Counted from the stretch's first letter, positions 1-10,800 are shown. The stretch: 64,000 nucleotides of DNA from Lichina pygmaea (GCA_963422465.1 OY730171.1:1054001-1118000), one strand, 5' to 3'. Notes: a model not told the origin generated them from the sequence alone. Program-made: numbers and translations.

Positions 1-480
1 TTGAAGTAGATCTAGTTGTCTGGATCACAACATGAGTTGAAGACAATCATTCCATAAGGGAACTATCACTGGACTATATAGTGCTGGCCTGTCAAGATGA
101 TCAAGATTGTCTCAACAGTCTTGATGTCAAGACAGGTGAGATTGTCTCGACAGTCCCACCATGTTATGCACCCTGCGTCAAGACGGGTGAGATTGTCTTG
201 ATGCTTCATGCATCCTGCGTTGAGACTGGTGAGATTGTCTTGATGCTTCATGCATCCTGCGTCGAGACTGGTGAGATTGTCTTGATGCTTCGTGCATCCT
301 GCGTCAAGACTGGTGAGATTGTCTTGATGCTTCATGCATGCTGCGTCAAGACTCCTGTGTGTGTCTCGACAGTCACGTGACCCCTTGTTGGTTGGTCACT
401 TGACTTCCATGGTGTCCTCTTGCCTGGCCTGCGGCCTGATTGTCTATAAATGAGTAGCTCCCATCCTCTGGGTCGTAACA
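1..480 (-). mobile_element. LTR of the Ty3/gypsy family, minus orientation, truncated by the window edge
   Basis: Read on the minus strand, this stretch matches the first two thirds of the 516-bp LTR found complete at 1068-1583 and 12247-12762. Its terminus (TGTTACGACC on the LTR strand, here GGTCGTAACA) ends exactly at 480. It contains an internal tandem expansion (see 177-344). It abuts a plus-strand LTR tail at 481, which suggests one LTR inserted into another of the same family. The other end lies outside the window. It is an old, non-coding copy. Confidence 0.85.
177..344. repeat. 42-bp minisatellite, four units, inside the LTR
   Basis: Four tandem 42-bp units run at 177-218, 219-260, 261-302 and 303-344, followed by a partial fifth. 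Units begin GTCAAGAC or GTTGAGAC and end CATCCTGC or CATGCTGC. The two full-length LTRs carry only one copy, so this is a local expansion. Forty-two is divisible by three, which is why translated frames show a 14-residue repeat. That periodicity is a by-product and not a protein. Confidence 0.9.
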
Positions 481-569
481 ACACTCCTCTCCTGCAAGAA
501 CCAACCTGCCTTCCACATCTCACCCTTAATCCTATACCTGGTTAGGATAGCACAGTACAGACCACAACA
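481..569 (+). mobile_element. 3' tail of a plus-strand gypsy LTR
   Basis: These 89 bases match the last part of the plus-strand LTR (compare 1495-1583) and end in the family terminus CAACA at 569. The fragment faces the opposite way to the LTR at 1-480. The simplest reading is an older plus-strand LTR interrupted by a later minus-strand insertion of the same family. Confidence 0.8.
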
Positions 570-1067
570 TATAATTGTGACCAGTCAGCAACACTTGGTG
601 GCTTTGTTGATGTTCAGCATGTGAATAACCAATAGGAAACTTTTGCTGTCATGTGTTATCATTCTATCTTTCCTACCACAAAAGAGATAGACTGGATGCG
701 CACTGTGAAGGAAGGTATGTTTGAGGCATGACTCACTCCACCACATGTTTTCTGATTTGCTAAACAGTCCTGAAGACATCCAACACTGGCATAAATCTGG
801 CTTCAAACCCAAGCAGGCAACGCAGTTCCCTATATGTATAGTTCAATCTAGCTGGGCAGATGTTGAGCACACTGTTTGAGAATGGAAATCACTGTGGAAA
901 CCAGCCAGGTCTGCAGCCCATCAGCTGAAAGACAAGCTACTACACAACAAGATCCTAACAGGTCTTGATGCACACTCACTGAGAATAGCCTGCTTGACAG
1001 TCACATACTACCAGTCAAAGATTGATCAGGCAAAGGATTTTGTCCAACATGGCCAGAATTACGTTGG
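570..1067 (+). pseudogene. 5' part of a serine-peptidase-like host gene, split by a gypsy insertion
   Basis: A degraded coding segment. A canonical small intron (GTATGT...GCTAAACAG) lies at 715-767. The exon from 768 to 1067 is open except for one TGA at 877-879. The frame runs to the gypsy boundary and continues in phase right of the element at 12768, where it enters a DWALVKV block. The joining residues read HGQNYVGNIWATSG. DWALV-type blocks hold the catalytic Asp in fungal trypsin-like proteins, and GDSGS follows further on. Upstream of 715 the frame is open for about 35 codons and then meets a stop. The left limit is an LTR end at 569, so the true start is lost. CpG is scarce, as in the neighbouring transposons. 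The product would have been a trypsin-fold peptidase or pseudo-peptidase; its substrate is unknown. Confidence 0.6.
1063..1067. repeat. Target-site duplication GTTGG, left copy
   Basis: GTTGG immediately precedes the 5' LTR and is repeated directly after the 3' LTR at 12763-12767. A 5-bp duplication is normal for Ty3/gypsy integration. It shows that both LTRs belong to one insertion event and that no recombination has moved the flanks since. Confidence 0.92.
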
Positions 1068-1583
1068 TGTTACGACCCCTGGGATGGGAGCCACTTATTT
1101 ATAGGCAATCAGGCTGTGGGCCAGGCAAGAGGACACCATGGAAGTCAAGTGACCAACCAACAAGGGGTCACGTGACTGTCAAGACACACAGGCAGCTTAA
1201 CACAGCATGCATGAAGCATCAAGACAATCTCACCAGTCTTGATGCAGGGTGCATAACATGGTGGGACTGTCAAGACAATCTCACCTGTCTTGACGTCAAG
1301 ACTGTCAAGACAATCTTGATTGTCTTGACAGACCAGCACTATATAGTCTAGTGATAGTTCCCTTATGGAATAATCATCTTCAACTCATGTTGTGATCCAG
1401 ACAACTAGATCTACTTCAATACAATCCTTTTGTACAAAGCCATTGATCAGGTGTCACCACCACCACATTCCACCAAACCCCTTCACACTCCTTGACACTT
1501 CTCTCCTGCGAGAACCAACCTGCCTTCCGCATCTCACCCTTAATCCTATACTTGGTTAGGACAGCACGGTACAGACTGCAACA
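1068..1583 (+). repeat. 5' LTR of the gypsy element
   Basis: 516 bp, starting TGTTACGACC and ending CTGCAACA. Compared with the 3' LTR it has lost most CpG dinucleotides (they read TpG or CpA here). A TTTATA box lies about 30 bp in, and a second TATATA lies near position 275 of the LTR. Confidence 0.93.
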
Positions 1584-2500
1584 CTTTGAAGACCCTCAAG
1601 GATGAGTACCTCAGGAGCAACCAACCCTGGATTCCCAGATGGAAAAGTTAGTGTTACCAAGCCAGACCTGTTCTACAGCAAAAGGAACAAGGTTGATGAC
1701 TGGCTTATGCAACTCCAAGTCTACTTTCAATTCCAACCAGAGATAAAGCTGCCTAAAGAAAAGTGGCCTCTCTTTACAACCACTTACATAAGAGGTAATG
1801 CTTATTGATGGATCAAGCCCTACATCAACAAACATCTCTCAGGAAACAGAGACTATGACAGCACAACAGAATAGATGACAAAATAGACATGATTCAAGGA
1901 CAAGATCAAAAGGATTCTTGAACTATCTAACAAAGACAAAGTGGCTATACAAATAATCCAGCACATCAAATAACAACACTCAGCTGCAGAGTACACCACG
2001 CAGTTCAAGCAATACTCAGTACTGACTGACTGGGACAACAACACCCTGATAGTCATGTACTGACGTGGACTCAAAGAAAACATGAAGAACAAAATCACCT
2101 TTGACAGATGAGCGGTCAACACACTGGACAAGCTCATCACACAAGCAATCAACATTGATAACAAGCTATTCAAGCAAGCGATGGAGAAACACCACAACAG
2201 AGGATACAGCCACCCCGCATGGCATGTGAGTAACCACTACAAGCTGCCTAACAAGGCACTGCCACATGACCCATATAGCTATGCACCTATGGAACTGGAT
2301 GCAGTCCACCACAAGGGAAGGTTCACAAAGGGAAGGAACAACAAAAAGGGGAAAGCACTGAAGTGCTATACCTGTGGCAAGCTAGGCCACATAGTGAAAG
2401 ACTGTTGTTCAAAGAACAAGGTGCACTGACAGCAACTTAATACACTTGACAGAGACTGGAATGTCATCAAGCCAGAGGACCCACCAGGAGAGGCTTAGCT

Positions 2501-2515
2501 ATCTCTTGAACAATA
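2501..2515. repeat. 15-bp target-site duplication of the LINE, left copy
   Basis: ATCTCTTGAACAATA occurs here and again at 7822-7836, directly after the A-rich tail of the LINE. Removing one copy and the LINE restores continuous gypsy sequence. A variable duplication of this length is typical of target-primed reverse transcription. Confidence 0.93.
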
Positions 2516-2803
2516 AAACTCTTCCCAGAACCATGTTCTTCAAGGACCATCAATTTTGACAAACACCACAATTTGTCATATGTTCTGGAAAACAGCCGAG
2601 TTCCTCTCTGAAACCACCCAAACCTTAAGGTGAAAACCCATCACCTTTGAGAATCACACCTGTTTGTCAAAAGTTGTGATCTTGAATCCACGATCTTCTT
2701 CAACAACCAGCAATCTACCCCCAACCAGAGAGAGAGTCTCAGGATAAGAGGAATAGTTAGAGTCTGACTGACTCTGGAGCTAGCAGAGTCTTTGGCTCAA
2801 GGA

Positions 2804-2930
2804 AAGTCTAGATAGGGGGTCTGGTCCCTAGTCTAGGTTAATACTTCTAGCTTTGCCCAGAGCTTAGTTGGAAAAAGCTGCCCAGGAAAGTCTAGTCTTG
2901 GGGATTGGTCCCAGGACTAGATTATTACTG
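2804..2930 (+). repeat. Two related ~44-bp modules in the LINE 5' leader
   Basis: Segments 2804-2847 and 2887-2930 share the pattern AAAGTCTAG...GGTCC...CTAG...TTA-TACT, separated by about 40 bp. Repeated leader modules in LINEs often belong to the internal promoter. That role is inferred; only the repetition is seen. Confidence 0.6.
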
Positions 2931-3009
2931 CTGGGAAACCAGGTGACTCTTCTTTCTGGCAGTACTCTGCAGACAGGAAACACCCAACCAGTGCCAAACA
3001 ATCTCTAAC

Positions 3010-4401
3010 ATGGCTCCCAAGAAGAAAAAACCCACCTTTTCAGAAAGTAACACCAGAGCTACACCAGCTATACTCTCCCAACCAGCTCCCAGTCTGGCTA
3101 GCACCCAGTCCAGCTCTCCTACCCCCCAACCAGCTCCCCAGAGTGACTACAAACTAGTAGACTCCTGGATCAAAACTCAACCAGTCCCAGAATCCATTCT
3201 GAAAAGCTGGGAAAATATCAAAAAGAACTCCTTCCCTACAGAAGCCCAGTCTAGCTCCACTGGCCTCACCAACAGAATCTTCCAGGAGCTGGAGAATATC
3301 AACAAGCGGCTGGACAAACAAGAAGCCAAGCCATCATATGCCCAGGCTGTCCAAAAATCTATTCCAGCACAAATCCCTCTACCTGCAAGAATTCTCAAAG
3401 AAGTTCTTGTACATCCTGGTATCCAGCCACCTGACATAGCTAATAGAACTCACATCCAGCTTTTCCAGGCTCTTCAAGACAGACTACCCAGCCCCTACAA
3501 CAAGCAGGTCAGAGCAGTAAGGAAACTTCCTTCAGGGGATATCCTTATTAACACAGAAAGCCAAGAGACTAAAGTCTTCCTAGAGAAAAACCCTGCCTGG
3601 GTATCAGCTATCTTCACAAAGGAAGCAACCATCCAGCCCAAGAGATTTCCAGTTCTGATCCATGGAGTCAGAACAGAAGATATCCAACCTGAAGACCTGG
3701 AGAAAACCCGCCAGATAATCCAGAACAGCAACCCATCTCTGAGCAAGCAAATCACCATCCTGAGAGCCTACTGGTCTAAGAAGGCTATAGCTCAAAAGAA
3801 GCCAGTTACCTCTCTCCACCTGGATCTGGCTACCCCTGAACAAGCCAATCTTTTGATTGAGAGTGGGCTAGTGCTGGGGCACAGGATGCATGAAGCAGAA
3901 CCTTTTCTGGCAGACACAGTTATTGCACAATGTTTCAAGTGCTTTGGCTATGGGCACCAAGCACGCTTCTGCAAGAACAAAGCTGTGTGTGGTGCCTGTG
4001 GAGGCCAGCATGAAAGGAGAGCCTGCCAAGTTCCTGAACAGCTTCTCAAGCCAAAATGCTGCAACTGCAGAGGAGCTCACCCAGCCTGGGCCAGTGTCTG
4101 TCCAGTACACCAGGAAGCAGCCAAGAAGGCAAGAGAAGCATGGAACACATGCCCAGGAAAATATGAGATCCCAACAGCTACCTCTGTTCCAGCTCTACAA
4201 CCCCCCCCAGTTATGTCTTTCCCTCTCTCTCAGTCTCTACCAGGGGGGAAAAAATATAAAACAGCTGAGCCAAGCAGAAGCTCAGAGAGACTCAGAGGTG
4301 CACTCCCAGAAGTGCAAATTCTTTCGTCAAGATCAGCCAACTCTGGAGGAAAGCTACCAGCTAACTCCTTCAAGATCTTTGATGCTGAGATGTCTGCATG
4401 A
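3010..4401 (+). CDS. LINE ORF1, Gag-like nucleic-acid-binding protein
   Basis: A 463-residue open frame. The first 130 residues are Pro/Ser/Gln-rich with a basic start (MAPKKKKPTF, possibly a nuclear signal). The middle (about 130-300) is an RRM-like or Gag-like region. Three Cys-rich knuckles follow at about 308-364: CFKCFGYGHQARFC, CGACGGQHERRAC and CCNCRGAHPAWASVC. ORF1 proteins of this type bind the element RNA and form the ribonucleoprotein used for retrotransposition. The stop TGA overlaps the ORF2 start in an ATGA at 4398-4401, so ORF2 may be translated by termination-reinitiation. No stops or frameshifts are seen. Confidence 0.9.
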   Translation: MAPKKKKPTFSESNTRATPAILSQPAPSLASTQSSSPTPQPAPQSDYKLVDSWIKTQPVPESILKSWENIKKNSFPTEAQSSSTGLTNRIFQELENINKRLDKQEAKPSYAQAVQKSIPAQIPLPARILKEVLVHPGIQPPDIANRTHIQLFQALQDRLPSPYNKQVRAVRKLPSGDILINTESQETKVFLEKNPAWVSAIFTKEATIQPKRFPVLIHGVRTEDIQPEDLEKTRQIIQNSNPSLSKQITILRAYWSKKAIAQKKPVTSLHLDLATPEQANLLIESGLVLGHRMHEAEPFLADTVIAQCFKCFGYGHQARFCKNKAVCGACGGQHERRACQVPEQLLKPKCCNCRGAHPAWASVCPVHQEAAKKAREAWNTCPGKYEIPTATSVPALQPPPVMSFPLSQSLPGGKKYKTAEPSRSSERLRGALPEVQILSSRSANSGGKLPANSFKIFDAEMSA

Positions 4402-7400
4402 AAGACACAAAGCTGACACTTCTCCAGTATAATGTGCAAAAAAGCCAATCAGTCCAAGAGCTACTGCTAGCAACCTCAGCTCTCCAAGAGGTGGACATTA
4501 TTGCACTTCAAGAGCCCTGGAAAAACCCTCACCTAGAAACAAGCACTTCAACTGTTTTCTCTTCCTTTCTTCCTCTCTACTGTTCAGAGATTGGCAGAAC
4601 ACTTTTTCTTATTAATAAAAATCTGAAACTCTCTTCTCTTCATCCTACCTTCTGGAATAAAGACTTTGTTTCTCTTGAAATCTACTTGGAAAACTCTTCT
4701 ACTTCTCTTTGGGTACATAATCTCTACTTCACCCCATCAAGTCAAGAAAACTACACAGAGGCATCAGAAGCTCTTCTCTGTTTACTCCAAAATGCTTTAC
4801 AAGAACAAGGACAACATATTCTTCTCACAGACTCAAATCTTCACCACCCAGACTGGTCAAAGAAAAGAAGACTGTACTCTGAGACTGCAAACAAGTTTCA
4901 AGACCTAATGAAAGATTTAAATCTGGATTTAGCTATTGCACCTTTCACCCCTACCAGAGCAAGATCTCTTTCTGAAAAACCATGTTCTTCTATTGATCTG
5001 TCTTTTATTTCTTCTTCTTTTTCTAACTCTCTGATTTTCTCTAAAGTGGCTCTTCAGTTCTTTCATGGGTCTGACCACAGACCTGTACTAACCTGCCTGG
5101 ACCTGGATCCTCCAAGGAAAATCTGGAAACCAGAAAGAAACTGGAGAACACTGGACTCAAACCTTGCAAGAGTAGAGTGTGAGAAGCTACACCTGCCCTT
5201 CCACTTCCAAGACAAATATGAAGTGGATGAGTACTTGGAGTATCTTGACAACTTTCTCCAAGAAATAGCAAGCAAATCCACACAGCTCCAGAAGCAATCT
5301 GGCCACTCAGTTCCCTGGTGGAATCAAGAGATCCAAAACAAGATTAAAGAGGAAAGAAGAGTAAGAAGAAAAGTGCAAAAAAGGCAAGCAAGTCAAGAGG
5401 AACTTGAGCAAGCAACTAAGCTCAAGAAAAAGGCAGTCAGAGATGGAAAACAGAACACTTTCAGACACCAAATCCATGAGCTGGCCAGCTCTTCAAAGTT
5501 CTGGAAGCTTGCAAAGTGGGGAAAGTCCAAAGCCAACAAGACTCCTGATCTTCCTCTGGTTCCTGACCTGGAAACACAAGAAGGAATAGCCAAAACCTTT
5601 GAGGAAAAGACTAAAGCCTTCTCACAACAGTTCTTTCCAAAAGCTCTAGTTCCAGAACCAGGCTCAGAAAGCTCCCAGACTATCTCTGAGATACAGCTCT
5701 CCCAGGAGGTAACATGTGAAGAAGTGGAGCAAATTCTGGCCAAGAAGAAACCTTTCACAGCAGGAGGGAGAGATAAGCTGCCAAATGGATTTCTGAGAGC
5801 TCTGGGGCCTAGGTTCTGCCAAGCTCTAGCTATTCTGACTTCAACATGCTGGAAACTGGAGTACTTCCCTGAAAGATTTAAGAGTGCAAAAACAGTCTGC
5901 TTGAGGAAACCTGGCAAGGGAACCTACAATCAAGCTAAAGCCTGGCGCCCTATAGCTCTGCTAAACACAACAGGCAAGCTGATGGAAGCTATTGCTGCAG
6001 CCAGACTAAGCAAGATAGCAGAAGAAGCTGAACTATTGCCAGATATCCAGATGGGCTTTAGGAAAGGAAGATCCACAGAAGCAGCACTTTTCCTTCTAAC
6101 CTCCCAAGTGGAAAAAGTCTGGAAGGAAGGCATGGTTGCATCCCTACTCTCACTGGATATCTCAGGAGCCTATGACAGAGTTCTCCCCAAGATACTACAG
6201 CAAATTCTGAAAAGAAAAGGAATACCTGCCTGGCTAGCTTCCTGGATCTACTCCTTCTGTGATAAGCGCTCTACCACTCTTGTCTTTGATGATTCTGAGT
6301 CTTATTCTATTCCTATTCATTGTGGAGTTTCTCAAGGTTCTCCATTATCCCCTATTCTTTTTCTATTCTACATTTCTGAATTGCATGAGACTGTGCATAC
6401 TCCCTCTTCTGGTGTATCTGCCCTGGGGTTTGCAGATGATACAAATCTGCTTGCTTTTGGTCACTCCTTGAAAAGTAACCTTCTGAAGTTAAAGAACACA
6501 CACCACAAATGTCTATCCTGGGCTGCAAGACATGGAATAGTCTTCTCACCTGAGAAATATGAAATACTTCATTTTTCCAGAAGAAGATCAGACAATCTTC
6601 AGCTCAAGCTCAGACTGGGGAATGTGATTCTCAAACCAAAAGAAGAAGTGCGAGTACTTGGAGTGTACCTAGATGCAAAGCTCCACTGGCACAAACACCA
6701 GAGGATTATTCTTCAAAAAGCACAGAAAGCACTCTCTTCTCTTTCTAGAACTTCCTATTCTACTTGGGGCTTTCCAGTTCACACATCACGTCTGGTGTAC
6801 ACTGCTATACTGAGATCTCTACTGAGCTATGCAGTGGGGATCTGGTTTAACCCTCTAAGAAAATCCTCCAATATCTCTTCTCTTGTTTCATTTCAAAACA
6901 GATGCCTAAGACTTATTGGGGGTGCCTTCAAAGCCACTCCTTCTTTTCTATTAGAGAGTGAGCTTTTTCTTCTACCTCTAGACCTATACTTTAAATTTCG
7001 CACTGCCTGTTTTCTTTCTTCTATTCAAAACTCCCCTCTCAAATACTTTCTTGACAGTATCTTTTCCACTATTTCCAGCTATGCCTCTCTCTTGAAGAAA
7101 CCTTTAAAGGAATCCTCAACTATCTCTCCTAAGTGGAAATTCACTTGGTTAAGTCAAATAACTACTAACCAGGCTAGTTCAAAGAAAGAACTACAAAAGC
7201 TCTTTACTAAAGAGTGGGAAGACCAATGGGAAGAGAAGAAAAGAAGAAGCTATCCAGGCTGGCAGACTTTCTGTCAAAAGCCACACAAAAACAATCTGAA
7301 GCTCTACAAAGAGTTACAGAAAGCTGAGGCAAGTCTGCTACTGCAAATCAGGACTGGAAGAATTGGTCTGGCAAGTTTTCTTTTCAGAGCTGGAGCTCCT

Positions 7401-7640
7401 GACTTCCCTACCCCACTATGTGTGTGTGGCCAAGCAGAAGAAACTGCAAAACATATCACCTCTTCATGCTCTCTTTATTCAAGACAAAGACAACAAGTCT
7501 CTTTTAATCCCCAAGACTTCACCACTATTATTTCAAACCCAGAGCTACTACAGAAGTTCTTGTACTGGTTTATGTCTTTGAAAAGACTAAACCAGTTTAA
7601 TCTAGCTTTCAAACTCCACTATTCCCAATCCAATACCTAG
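4398..7640 (+). CDS. LINE ORF2, endonuclease and reverse transcriptase
   Basis: A 1080-residue open frame. Residues about 1-230 are an exonuclease-endonuclease-phosphatase domain (TLLQYNVQKS at the start, LQEPW, then SDHRPVL with the catalytic Asp-His). Residues about 490-760 are the reverse transcriptase: KAWRPIALLNT, GFRKGRSTEAAL, LDISGAYDRV, GVSQGSPLSPILF and the catalytic GFADDTNLL near residue 678. A C-terminal Cys/His cluster (CVCGQ...H...C) near residue 1010 resembles the terminal zinc motif of Tad1/Jockey-group LINEs. The enzyme nicks chromosomal DNA and primes reverse transcription from the nick. It starts inside the last codons of ORF1 (ATGA overlap). All key motifs are present, so it looks competent by sequence; activity is not shown. 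Confidence 0.92.
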   Translation: MKDTKLTLLQYNVQKSQSVQELLLATSALQEVDIIALQEPWKNPHLETSTSTVFSSFLPLYCSEIGRTLFLINKNLKLSSLHPTFWNKDFVSLEIYLENSSTSLWVHNLYFTPSSQENYTEASEALLCLLQNALQEQGQHILLTDSNLHHPDWSKKRRLYSETANKFQDLMKDLNLDLAIAPFTPTRARSLSEKPCSSIDLSFISSSFSNSLIFSKVALQFFHGSDHRPVLTCLDLDPPRKIWKPERNWRTLDSNLARVECEKLHLPFHFQDKYEVDEYLEYLDNFLQEIASKSTQLQKQSGHSVPWWNQEIQNKIKEERRVRRKVQKRQASQEELEQATKLKKKAVRDGKQNTFRHQIHELASSSKFWKLAKWGKSKANKTPDLPLVPDLETQEGIAKTFEEKTKAFSQQFFPKALVPEPGSESSQTISEIQLSQEVTCEEVEQILAKKKPFTAGGRDKLPNGFLRALGPRFCQALAILTSTCWKLEYFPERFKSAKTVCLRKPGKGTYNQAKAWRPIALLNTTGKLMEAIAAARLSKIAEEAELLPDIQMGFRKGRSTEAALFLLTSQVEKVWKEGMVASLLSLDISGAYDRVLPKILQQILKRKGIPAWLASWIYSFCDKRSTTLVFDDSESYSIPIHCGVSQGSPLSPILFLFYISELHETVHTPSSGVSALGFADDTNLLAFGHSLKSNLLKLKNTHHKCLSWAARHGIVFSPEKYEILHFSRRRSDNLQLKLRLGNVILKPKEEVRVLGVYLDAKLHWHKHQRIILQKAQKALSSLSRTSYSTWGFPVHTSRLVYTAILRSLLSYAVGIWFNPLRKSSNISSLVSFQNRCLRLIGGAFKATPSFLLESELFLLPLDLYFKFRTACFLSSIQNSPLKYFLDSIFSTISSYASLLKKPLKESSTISPKWKFTWLSQITTNQASSKKELQKLFTKEWEDQWEEKKRRSYPGWQTFCQKPHKNNLKLYKELQKAEASLLLQIRTGRIGLASFLFRAGAPDFPTPLCVCGQAEETAKHITSSCSLYSRQRQQVSFNPQDFTTIISNPELLQKFLYWFMSLKRLNQFNLAFKLHYSQSNT

Positions 7641-7789
7641 ATTCTCTTCTCTTACCAGAAACTTCAAGATTCCTTTTGTTACATTCCCTAGTCACACCCT
7701 GCCTTCAGTTTTTATCCCTTCAAAGGTTTTCTGAAGGAGTTCACTATTAGCTAGAAGATCTGCATGGCTGTAAAGCTACTACCAGTGTA

Positions 7790-7821
7790 AGAATCAAATA
7801 AATAAAAATAAATAAATAAAA
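7790..7821 (+). repeat. A-rich (AAAT)n 3' tail of the LINE
   Basis: Short tandem AAATAAAT units end the LINE immediately before the right copy of its target duplication. Simple-repeat tails in place of poly(A) are common in Tad1/I-like LINEs. Confidence 0.85.
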
Positions 7822-7836
7822 ATCTCTTGAACAATA
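7822..7836. repeat. 15-bp target-site duplication of the LINE, right copy
   Basis: Identical to 2501-2515. Gypsy sequence resumes at 7837. Confidence 0.93.
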
Positions 7837-10800
7837 GGACAACTACAATCAGATATTGGAAGCAGCCCACCAACTGGTAACATCAGGAGGCAAGGACCTA
7901 CCAGAACAGACAGGTCAGGACAAGGGATAGGAGCCCTTAACCACCTCTGATGGGGACTGAGACAAACCTGTGTCTATCAAAGAAGAAATACCATAAGGAA
8001 GCTATGCTTACAGCATGGACCCACAAAACCTACAGCACAGCAAACTACAGTGGAGGTTTTGCACGAAACACTACTACACCTACCACAAACAACCACAAAG
8101 GTACAGAGGACATTCACTCTACCGCGCCACCTGCCACAAGTATTGGGTCAATTGCAAGAAGGATGCGTGTGAGATCCATCTTTGGGATAAATGCCAACAC
8201 ACCGCATTCCCTGGGCACACACATGATTAGCACAAACACCTCATGTTCCTACAGCAAGGCAACAACCACGACTGCTATGTCAACAATTGGCAGTACTGCC
8301 TCAAACCCAGATGTGACAAGCATCAGCAAGACAAATTCATGAACAGATTTCTCAGAACTGATGGGAATGGCTGGACCTATTGCCCAGTCAGTGGAAAAAC
8401 ACTTTGATCAGGAAAAGATTGAACTCTCTTGTCAAGGGGTGACATCAGGAGCTCAACAACATGACCCCTAGCAACGCAAAGCAACTGCGATTACCTGTGT
8501 CACTACACGCCAACACACCAGTACAGACATACGCACTTGTTGACTCTGGAGCCAGTGGGAACTACATTTCAAGACAACTTTACAACACCCTCAGCACTGG
8601 AAGGAGACGCAAGCAGCAGCCCTATCAGCTCGCGATGGCAAATAGACAGACAGAGCTAGTCTGCCATAAGACGCAGCCAATGGAAATGGTTACCAGACAC
8701 CATGCTGAAAGGATCCACCTTGATATCATCAAGTTAGCCACTCAGGATATCTATTTAGGGATGCCTTGGCTAAAGAAGCACAACCCAGTTGTTAACTGGA
8801 GGACAGAAGTACTCACGTTTAGGAACTGCACTAACAACACAGCTCAGACCTGTTACCAGCCGCAGAAGGCGTGGACAGATAAGGGAAGGAGTCCTCAGTG
8901 GAACCTCACTGACAGAAAGGACAACTCTCAAGAGAAGAGGTCCACCTTGACAGGCACACCCCAGAACCAGGTGGCCAAACAGTCAGAGATGAAGAGAGAG
9001 GAAGTTGTTAACCTTCTGGAGATCCCTGAAGAGTACTGACCTGGGTATGATAACCTCTTTCAGGAAGAGACAACAACAGCAGTGTTGCCTAAGCACCAAC
9101 CTTGGGATTATGAGATCAAGTTGCAACCAGGGACAGAGCCAGGATTTAGACCAATTTACCAGTTATCAGAGAAAGAGCTCCAAGTACTTCGCGAGTACCT
9201 GGAGGAAAACCTGAAAAAGAGTTTCATTCAAGAATCTCAATTGCCAGCAGGATACCCAATACTATTTGCACCAAAGAAAGACAGAAGTCTTCAACTTTGT
9301 GTGGATTACAGGAAACTCAACAACATTACCATCAAGAACTGATATCTGTTGCCAAATGTGAACGAATTGTGAGACAGGATCAGCCAAGCTACAATCTTCA
9401 CCAAGCTGGACTTGAAAGAAGCATACAACCTGATACGCATGAAAGAAGGAGAAGAATGGAAGACAGCCTTCAGAACCTGATACAGACACTACAAGTATCT
9501 GGTTATGCCATTCAGACTTACGAACACACCAGCAACATGTCAAGCATTGATCAACAACATTATCAGAGCACACCTGGACCAAACAGCTATCGCCTACCTG
9601 GACAACATTCTTGTCTACTTGAACACGCAACAGGAACATACCAAACATGTGAAGAATGTTCTACGATGCCTACAAAAGGCAGGGCTCAAGCTCAACCCAA
9701 AGAAATACAAGTTCAACAAACTGGAAGTTGAATTCCTCAGATACATCATAGGGATCAAAGGGATCAAGATCAACCCTGAGAAAATCAAAGCAATTCAACA
9801 ATAGCCAACACTGACATCAGTTAAGGAAGTACAAGCCTTCCTAGGATTTACCAACTTCAACTGACAGTTCATCAAGAACTACTCACAGATAGCAACACCA
9901 CTGACAGAACTCACGAAGAAGGACGTGGAGTACTGGTGGACAGAGAGATAACAAAAAGTATTCTAACAGCTCAAGGACACTTACACCAAGGAACCAGTTC
10001 TCCTCAACTTCAAGACAGGCCAACCAACACGAATCAAGACAGACACTTCAGATCAGGCAGTGGGAGCATGCTTATGCCAACAGGCAGATGACAAGTGGCA
10101 CCCAGTTGCCTACTACTCACGAAAAATAACACAAGTGGAACAGAACTATGATATCCACGACAAAGAGCTACTGGTAGTCGTCAACGCACTCAAACACTGG
10201 AGAGTGTACGTGGAAAGCAGTTCCAAACTCACTATTCTCACAGACCACAAGAATCTGACAACATTCATGATAACCAAGAAGCTGAACAGATGACAAGTCA
10301 GATAGGCTGAACTCCTAGGGCAACACAAGTTCAAGATCTTGTACACCCCCGGACAAGATAACAGGAGAGCAGACACACTAAGCTGACAAAAAAACTACAT
10401 AGAAGATGATGAACACCAAGGAACAATCTTACAGCAGGACCAGCAAGGAAACCTGGTACCTTGACCACAGATCAACAAGCTCACAGCAGAAGACACTGAA
10501 GAATTAATAAGGAACTACTACGACAACCCAGCACATGGTCACCCAGGAATCACCAAGACTACAGACCTTATCCAACAGGCAGGGAACAATGTCATCAACC
10601 TCTGACAACATGTCACAAGCTACATCAGCAAATGTCTACTGTGCCAGAAAAACAAATACGGAAGACACAAGCTATATGGAGAAGGACACCCGAACATGAT
10701 ACCAAGAGGCCCATGGGAAGATGTGTCAATAGACTTTATCACAAAGCTACCCAAGTCCAAAGACCCAGTCACAGGAATCACCTACGACTTAATTATAGTG

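Larger units (their letters stand above)
2516..7821 (+). mobile_element. Tad1-like non-LTR retrotransposon (LINE), full length with both ORFs open
   Basis: A 5.3-kb element inserted inside the gypsy copy. It has a 494-bp 5' leader (2516-3009), ORF1 (3010-4401), ORF2 (4398-7640), a 3' UTR of about 150 bp and a tail of AAAT/AAATAAAT repeats ending at 7821, flanked by a 15-bp target duplication. Both ORFs are uninterrupted, unlike the surrounding gypsy element, so this is a later arrival. Two ORFs, with CCHC knuckles in the first and an apurinic-type endonuclease plus reverse transcriptase in the second, fit the Tad1 clade of fungal LINEs. The DNA is CpG-poor although the genes are intact. Confidence 0.92.

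Noticed and set aside
66-335. Repetitive 14-residue protein in two overlapping frames
   Set aside because: It is the translation of a 42-bp minisatellite inside a non-coding LTR.
177-344. Possible CRISPR-like array
   Set aside because: Units are contiguous without spacers, and the host is a eukaryote.
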